In this document: positions 5,840-9,500 of the stretch, piece after piece
How the letters are laid out: each line of letters starts with the position of its first letter
Position numbering within the stretch: position 1 is the stretch's first letter
Assembly (NCBI GenBank): GCA_031258505.1
Contig: JAIRMT010000009.1
Coordinates: 1-9,500 of the forward strand
Reading direction: 5' to 3'
Origin: Treponema sp.
Lineage (GTDB): Bacteria; Spirochaetota; Spirochaetia; Treponematales; Breznakiellaceae
DNA: 9,500 bases
Translations under genes and position numbers: made by a program
The notes under the pieces: model-generated
What the model was told of the DNA's origin: nothing
What the model saw: the letters and a program-made list of their open reading frames with translations, nothing else
The model's database searches: none

Positions 5840-6730
5840 TTAGTTTGTCTCCTGAACCCAGGTGTTGGAAAACCTGAACTGAATATAAGTAACGATAAAT
5901 ATCATGATTCCCAGAACCCAAGCCATAGCGCAGGCATAGCCCATTTCATAGGCGCGGAACGCCTTGTCCCAGATATGAAACACCACAGTTGCGGCGCTGT
6001 ATCCGGTTCCGCCAGTGGGCGCGAAAATATAGATTTCCGCAAAGGTCTGAAAACTGCCGATAATTCCCATGATAACAAGGTAAAAGGTAATGGGCGAAAC
6101 CATTGGCAGCGTTATATGAATAAACGAAGCCAGCGCGCCGCCGCCGTCAAGTTCTGCGGCTTCATAATATTGCCGAGGGATGTTCTGAAGCGCGGCAAGG
6201 TAAAACAGCATCCATGCGCCAACGCTCCGCCACACGCCGACAATGATCAGCGCGGGTTTTATCCAGTGTTCGTCATAGAGCCAGAAAGGTCCCTGCACGT
6301 TAAAAACCTGTTTGATAAACGAATTCAAAAGGCCATAATCGGGATTATATATCCATTTCCATACAACGCTTACGGCCACTGCGGACGATATAACGGGAAG
6401 GTAATAGATAAGGCGAAATACTTTTGAGCCAACGATTTTCCGGTTTAACAGTATCGCTACAAGCAGGGACAGGAACATTCCGATAGGAATACCCAGCATC
6501 AGGAATAGGGTATTGAGCAGGGCTTTTCCAAATTTTGCGTCCTTGAAAAGGTTGACATAATTTCCAGTTCCGATAAAACGCGCGCCGAGGAGAACATTCC
6601 AGTCCGTAAAACTCGCGTACATTGAATAAATAAGAGGCCCCAGCAGTAATATAAAAAACTGCAGTATGGGCGCGGCAACGAAAAGGTACGCGATCCAGTA
6701 TTCTTTTGTCTGATAATTTTTCTTTCTCAT
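5840..6730 (-). CDS. Carbohydrate ABC transporter permease, MalF/UgpA type (inner-membrane subunit 1)
   Basis: A complete 296-residue CUT1 permease. Hydrophobic segments lie at about 12-36, 70-96, 106-126, 157-181, 212-232 and 262-284. The EAA loop is canonical: EAAELDGGGALASFIHITLP (190-209). Early residues FTDWN and FIGTGNYVNLF are typical of the UgpA/MalF-like subgroup. The ATG at 6728-6730 is preceded by GGGAGG five bases away. It follows the binding-protein gene after a 66-bp spacer with a hairpin and runs directly into the second permease. No ATP-binding subunit is encoded nearby, so an MsmK/UgpC-like ATPase from elsewhere is assumed. Confidence 0.94.
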   Translation of the reverse strand: MRKKNYQTKEYWIAYLFVAAPILQFFILLLGPLIYSMYASFTDWNVLLGARFIGTGNYVNLFKDAKFGKALLNTLFLMLGIPIGMFLSLLVAILLNRKIVGSKVFRLIYYLPVISSAVAVSVVWKWIYNPDYGLLNSFIKQVFNVQGPFWLYDEHWIKPALIIVGVWRSVGAWMLFYLAALQNIPRQYYEAAELDGGGALASFIHITLPMVSPITFYLVIMGIIGSFQTFAEIYIFAPTGGTGYSAATVVFHIWDKAFRAYEMGYACAMAWVLGIMIFIVTYIQFRFSNTWVQETN

Positions 6731-6759
6731 CCGAACCTCCCTTGTTTACACACAAATAG

Positions 6760-6790
6760 TCCGCGAATAGCGCGTTACGCCATTCGCGGA
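6760..6790 (-). promoter_or_regulatory. Intercistronic hairpin between binding protein and permease
   Basis: TCCGCGAAT (6760-6768) pairs perfectly with ATTCGCGGA (6782-6790), and an inner GCG/CGC (6770-6772 with 6778-6780) can extend the stem. On the transcribed minus strand no T-run follows, so it is unlikely to be a full terminator. Hairpins at this place in sugar ABC operons commonly protect the upstream message from decay, giving more binding protein than permease; here that role is inferred from position. Confidence 0.6.
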
Positions 6791-6796
6791 TATATT

Positions 6797-8155
6797 TTAT
6801 TTTCTGGCTTTTGCCGCAGCGTGTTTAGCTACGGATTTATCCAGCAATTCCTGCAGCGCAGGCTGCATCTCCCTACAGAACTGTTCCGCGCTTACTTGCC
6901 CTGTCCAAACGCGGTCGGCGTCAGTATTAAACGTGGTCCACCATTCGGTGTCATAGGTGTATTCCTGTGGATAACGGCGTCCATAACTTTCGATAATATC
7001 GAGGAATTCTTGACGGTTTTTAGGAGCCTTGGTCATTTGCAGGAATTCGCCCTTTGCCATATCCATAATATTCGGAACAGCCTGCCCCAACTGATAATTG
7101 GTACGCTGTCCTGTCTCGCTAAACGCGAAATAGGAAATCAGGTCAAACGCTTCCTGGGGATGTTTTGACTTACTTGAAACAGCCAGACCGAGCGAGCCAA
7201 GCCATGTCGCGCTTTTGCCGCTGCGTCCTGTGGGCCAGGGCATTAAATCCCATTCAAACGGTAATTCCCAGAACGCGGGTTGATCCCATGGCCCTGTCGG
7301 GAACATCGCTATCTGCCCATTCCGCCAGCGGTCATAGCTGCCCATAGCGGAATCTTCGGCGGCGGACACGTGGATATGGTATTTATTGATGAGATCAGCT
7401 TTGTACTGCATTGCCTCAATAAATTCCGGCGTATTGATCGTGATTTTGGTTTTGGAAGCGTCAAGCCAGTCAGCGCCGTTTGCCCAAATCGCTGATTCTG
7501 TTACATACGCGCCGACTGCCCATGTCTGGCTATTTCCTGAACCGCCGGTAAGCATCTGCCCGTACTTGATAAATTCATCGAAGGTCCATGGCTTATCGGG
7601 GTCTGGCAGCGGCACGCCTTTTTGCTGGAACAGTGTTTTGTTGTACGCCAGCGCGAATGGGCCAACGTCTTTCGGCAGCGCCCAGATGGGACCTTGTCCG
7701 GGCATATTGCCGTCATAGCGATACCGGTCAATCGCGGCAGGCCATACGTTCTTGACATCAAACGTCTTGGCGTTCTGGATATAGGACGTTAAATCCAGAA
7801 CAATTCCCGCGTCAGACCATTGCATAACCGCATCCGCCGGAAAGTAAAACGCATCGGGGACCGTGCCTCCAGCAACCATGGCCTGCAATTTTGTCAGGAA
7901 ATCCGCCGACGGCACGCCGTTGTATTCCACCTTTACGTTGGGGTTTGCCTTTTCAAAATCGCTAATCATCTGTTTGAAGATTTCGATTTCACTCGGATTG
8001 CCCCAGCCCATAAAAGAAATGGACACCGGCGCATTCGCTGACGCGCCCGCCCCTGTCGCCGGGGACGCGCTTTGACCACCGGCAAAAGCCATAACACCAG
8101 TCCCTAACAGCATCAGGGACACCGACACGATCTTGCTCATTTTTCGCAAATTCAT
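6797..8155 (-). CDS. Extracellular solute-binding protein, family 1 (sugar ABC transporter)
   Basis: A 452-residue periplasmic binding protein of the SBP_bac_1 type, which captures a sugar or oligosaccharide and delivers it to the two permeases encoded downstream. The ATG at 8153-8155 has AAGGAG at 8162-8167, six bases away; an in-frame TTG at 8171-8173 overlaps the region of that site and is rejected. Residues 1-25 form a signal peptide (basic NLRKMSK, hydrophobic core, end VMAFA-GGQ). This could be cut by signal peptidase I, as in many treponemal binding proteins that lack a lipobox Cys. Family signs include ISFMGWGNPSEIEIFKQMIS, FEKANPNVKVEYNGVP, LQAMVAGGTVPDAFYFPAD and GQIAMFPTGPWDQPAFWE. 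The many Trp residues in the C-terminal half fit a carbohydrate-stacking site. The ligand is unknown. It is the first structural gene of the operon, after a long leader. Confidence 0.93.
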   Translation of the reverse strand: MNLRKMSKIVSVSLMLLGTGVMAFAGGQSASPATGAGASANAPVSISFMGWGNPSEIEIFKQMISDFEKANPNVKVEYNGVPSADFLTKLQAMVAGGTVPDAFYFPADAVMQWSDAGIVLDLTSYIQNAKTFDVKNVWPAAIDRYRYDGNMPGQGPIWALPKDVGPFALAYNKTLFQQKGVPLPDPDKPWTFDEFIKYGQMLTGGSGNSQTWAVGAYVTESAIWANGADWLDASKTKITINTPEFIEAMQYKADLINKYHIHVSAAEDSAMGSYDRWRNGQIAMFPTGPWDQPAFWELPFEWDLMPWPTGRSGKSATWLGSLGLAVSSKSKHPQEAFDLISYFAFSETGQRTNYQLGQAVPNIMDMAKGEFLQMTKAPKNRQEFLDIIESYGRRYPQEYTYDTEWWTTFNTDADRVWTGQVSAEQFCREMQPALQELLDKSVAKHAAAKARK

Positions 8156-8180
8156 GTTTTTCTCCTTCGTCAATAAATAT

Positions 8181-8201
8181 CCGCAAAATTAGATTTTGCG
8201 G
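8181..8201 (-). promoter_or_regulatory. Perfect stem-loop just before the binding-protein ribosome-binding site
   Basis: CCGCAAAAT (8181-8189) and ATTTTGCGG (8193-8201) form a 9-bp perfect stem with a 3-base loop, ending 13 bases before the AAGGAG of the binding-protein gene. On the minus-strand transcript only a short AT-rich tail (ATATTTATTG) follows, so it might attenuate, stabilise or gate translation. It could also be a DNA operator. Confidence 0.5.
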
Positions 8202-8243
8202 TTAATCACACAAACAGCGGCCTTGCTTACCTTTTCACAACGC

Positions 8244-8288
8244 TTCAAACCGCCACGCCGATTCCTCCTCTTCGCAGGGCCAGCCTCA
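8244..8288. repeat. Direct repeat copy 1 in the operon leader
   Basis: These 45 bp repeat 8322-8366 with two differences (43/45 identical); the start-to-start distance is 78 bp. Similarity continues weakly beyond, through a TCAAAAG block offset by a 3-base insertion in the other copy. In the minus-strand frame shared with copy 2 it reads RLALRRGGIGVAV and then stop, the same ending as the small leader ORF. Confidence 0.9.
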
Positions 8289-8321
8289 AAAGCCCGGTCT
8301 CCGCGCGTGGTTACAAGGCCA

Positions 8322-8366
8322 TTCAAACCGCCATGCCGATTCCTCCTCTTCGCAGGACCAGCCTCA
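8322..8366. repeat. Direct repeat copy 2 in the operon leader
   Basis: Partner of 8244-8288. On the minus strand it contributes the last codons and the stop of the 42-codon leader ORF (RLVLRRGGIGMAV). The core word is GAGGAGGAATCGGC flanked by CCTGCGAA and TGGCGGTTTGAA, with a GAGGAGG inside that looks like a ribosome-binding site. The pair may be copies of a dispersed genomic repeat. Confidence 0.9.
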
Positions 8367-8451
8367 TCAAAAGTTCAGTCCCCATCCAGGATAAGCGCGG
8401 AGCCGCGCTCAAAAGCTGGATTGGGATGCGGGTCTTACCCATGTTCATCAT
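8323..8451 (-). CDS. Possible 42-residue leader peptide upstream of the binding-protein gene
   Basis: On the minus strand AAGGAG (8463-8468) lies 11 bases before an ATG ATG AAC ATG cluster, and the frame then runs 42 codons to a TGA at 8323-8325. The product begins MMNMGKTRIPIQLL and ends with the LRRGGIGMAV encoded by the direct repeat. It sits within the presumed transcript, between promoter and first structural gene. No homologue is recognised. The Shine-Dalgarno spacing is long and a strong stem-loop (8381-8425) lies inside the frame. It may be a leader peptide, a decayed gene start or chance; translation is unproven. Confidence 0.3.
   Translation of the reverse strand: MMNMGKTRIPIQLLSAAPRLSWMGTELLMRLVLRRGGIGMAV
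8381..8425 (-). promoter_or_regulatory. Two-tier stem-loop in the operon leader
   Basis: An outer stem CCCATCCAG (8381-8389) pairs with CTGGAT-TGGG (8416-8425; one bulged base). An inner stem AGCGCGG (8394-8400) pairs with CCGCGCT (8403-8409). Small internal loops separate the tiers. It falls inside the leader, so an RNA structure that affects transcription or translation is possible. No known riboswitch class is recognised. Confidence 0.55.
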
Positions 8452-8490
8452 TACTTGAAAGTCTCCTTATCTTTATTAAAACAATAAACT

Positions 8491-8519
8491 TATAACAAAC
8501 CAATAAAGATATTGTTATA
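8491..8519. promoter_or_regulatory. Operator-like inverted repeat overlapping the operon -10 and start site
   Basis: TATAACAA (8491-8498) and TTGTTATA (8512-8519) are perfect inverted 8-mers with 13 bases between. The right arm overlaps the -10 (8517-8522) and the rest covers the predicted start. A related TATAAC...GTTACA pair occurs in the palindrome at 8593-8631. A second inverted repeat, ATCTTTATT/AATAAAGAT (8469-8477 with 8502-8510), overlaps it. The placement suits a repressor site, plausibly for the adjacent ArsR-type regulator; this is inference. Confidence 0.45.
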
Positions 8520-8545
8520 CTAGCGCCTCAAAACCTAGCTGTCAA
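8517..8545 (-). promoter_or_regulatory. Promoter of the sugar-uptake operon
   Basis: On the minus strand a perfect -35 TTGACA (8540-8545) is followed after exactly 17 bases by TAGTAT (8517-8522), four of six matches including the key first, second and last bases. Predicted start is near 8510, leaving a leader of about 355 nt before the binding-protein ATG. A perfect TATAAT (8567-8572) slightly upstream has no good -35 and is only a possible second element. Confidence 0.65.
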
Positions 8546-8592
8546 CAAAAATTTTAAGATTTTTTGATTATACTTGAAAAAACAGTGATAAT

Positions 8593-8631
8593 AAGTATAT
8601 TTATAACATGATTATTGTTACAAATATACTT
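8593..8631 (-). terminator. AT-rich palindrome after the regulator gene (terminator or operator)
   Basis: Two 15-base arms (8593-8607 and 8617-8631) are inverted repeats with a single mismatch (a wobble in RNA), separated by a 9-base loop. It starts three bases after the stop of the regulator. On the minus strand a TTTTTT run follows about ten bases later. It could end the regulator transcript weakly, or serve as a binding site upstream of the operon promoter, since it contains the TATAAC/GTTAC words seen at the operator-like repeat. Confidence 0.5.
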
Positions 8632-8634
8632 TGG

Positions 8635-9500
8635 CTAGATAAGATCGTAATCAATGCGCATCACGATGTCCTGAGCGTAGTCCCCAAACTTCGCGCCGAA
8701 CAGGTTGAAGCCGCCTTTGCACTGCGCATCCGGCGCAATACCGATCCGCAAGGTAACGTAGTTCTGCTGCGTAAGTTCAAGGTCGCTAATCGTTGTTCTG
8801 GCGCTCGGCGACTCATCCACGAAAGAGCCTGCTTCCGACACTCGCCATGTTTTGAGCAGTCCGTACTGGGTATTCACATCGCTCCACCACGGCGGGTTGA
8901 GCTTGCCGCGCCTGCCGCCGAAATCACCCGGACAGCGCCACGCGCCGAGATGCTTGCCATTGATCCAGAGCGAAATGTCCGATGGCCAGTTGTTCCGGTA
9001 GTTGGGGGCTTCGGAACAGAGTTCGGCGGAGACCTCAATGAGTTTTGGTTTTCCCAAATGGAGGAAGCCGCTTGAAAAGCGGTATTCTACATAACCGTTG
9101 CAGAGCCAGAGAAGCTGGGCTGTGTGTCTGAGGGGGTGATAAAAGTTCTCCGGCTGATCGTCGCTGTCAAGGTGGTGGTTTTCATTCACAATCCCGCAGG
9201 AGGGGAACACGAGGCAGTCGGTAAAGTTGCCAATGGGCATACTGTACGAAATGGTATTGGCCAGGGTGTTGGGTTTATCCTTGAAGAGCTGCAAACTGAT
9301 GAGGTCATAGCGGCGGCTGCACAGTTTCATCGAACCGCGCACACCGGGCTGGATCTCGGTGAGAATCAGACCAGAGTCCTCAAGGATTTTCACATTGGTC
9401 GCAGCGGTTGAAGGAGGAATGTCGAGCTTTTCAGCGATCTCATTCACATTGAGACTCGCCGTATCCAGCAGCTTCAGAATATCAATGCGGACCCCCGAAG
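8635..9500 (-). CDS. ArsR-type winged-helix transcriptional regulator with large C-terminal domain (5' end beyond window)
   Basis: The frame is open to the right edge: 287 residues are visible and the N-terminus is missing. The first 60 or so residues seen carry a winged helix: GVRIDILKLLDTASLNVNEI, then AEKLDIPPSTAATNVKILEDSGLI, the recognition-helix pattern of ArsR-like regulators. The GTG at 9445-9447 is internal to this domain and is not the start. The remaining approximately 220 residues lack metal-binding motifs of classic ArsR sensors. They are rich in Trp, Gly and Asn with beta character (SDISLWINGKHLGAW, KGGFNLFGAKFGDYAQDIVM). I recall this layout from predicted regulators beside sugar operons in Paenibacillus-like and spirochaetal genomes, unverified. 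It lies directly upstream of the operon on the same strand and is its probable local regulator; a sugar-sensing C-terminal domain is inference. Confidence 0.85.
   Translation of the reverse strand, partial: SGVRIDILKLLDTASLNVNEIAEKLDIPPSTAATNVKILEDSGLILTEIQPGVRGSMKLCSRRYDLISLQLFKDKPNTLANTISYSMPIGNFTDCLVFPSCGIVNENHHLDSDDQPENFYHPLRHTAQLLWLCNGYVEYRFSSGFLHLGKPKLIEVSAELCSEAPNYRNNWPSDISLWINGKHLGAWRCPGDFGGRRGKLNPPWWSDVNTQYGLLKTWRVSEAGSFVDESPSARTTISDLELTQQNYVTLRIGIAPDAQCKGGFNLFGAKFGDYAQDIVMRIDYDLI

Noticed and set aside
8156..8173. TTG start of the solute-binding protein at 8171-8173
   Set aside because: The AAGGAG site lies between this codon and the ATG at 8155, and the signal peptide begins naturally at the ATG.

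Overview
The window looks like a chromosomal stretch of a spirochaete, most likely a Treponema of the gut (termite-gut type). The grounds are the Rpn/PDDEXK_2-type gene and its remnants, the Treponema-style sugar-binding protein whose signal peptide ends AFA-GGQ, and the small two-part hypothetical protein. The genus call rests on remembered protein style, not on a search. No rRNA, tRNA, CRISPR array or complete insertion sequence was seen.

Left part (1-3148): Three minus-strand genes: the N-terminal part of an SPFH-domain protein running off the left edge, a complete alpha/beta hydrolase of the monoacylglycerol-lipase type with a good promoter, and an Rpn-family nuclease (putative transposase) with a coiled-coil tail. 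The Rpn gene is flanked on both sides by short decayed copies of its own 3' half, so the locus appears to have held several Rpn copies. A gene-poor stretch follows. It ends in a striking tandem array of six 21-bp units with palindromic cores, arranged as three 42-bp pairs, in the probable 5' leader of the next gene.

Middle (3149-3853): One plus-strand gene for a 217-residue protein of unknown function, with a helical N-terminal half and a beta-rich C-terminal half. It converges on the operon to its right, with a strong stem-loop terminator between them.

Right part (3854-9500): A minus-strand carbohydrate-uptake locus. In transcription order it holds an ArsR-type winged-helix regulator with a large C-terminal domain (5' end beyond the right edge), a promoter (TTGACA-17-TAGTAT) with operator-like inverted repeats, an unusually long leader of about 355 nt, a solute-binding protein, two MalF/MalG-type permeases and a sialidase-fold (BNR/Asp-box) lipoprotein. 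The leader carries direct repeats, three stem-loops and a 42-codon ORF. The two permeases and the lipoprotein are tightly packed (gap of 1 nt, then overlap of 4 nt). The binding protein is set apart from the first permease by a 66-bp spacer with a hairpin, as in many such operons where binding protein is needed in excess. No ATPase gene is present, so a shared ATPase encoded elsewhere is expected. The likely scheme is that the lipoprotein trims or binds a glycan at the cell surface, the ABC system imports the released sugar, and the adjacent regulator controls the operon. The sugar cannot be named from the sequence.
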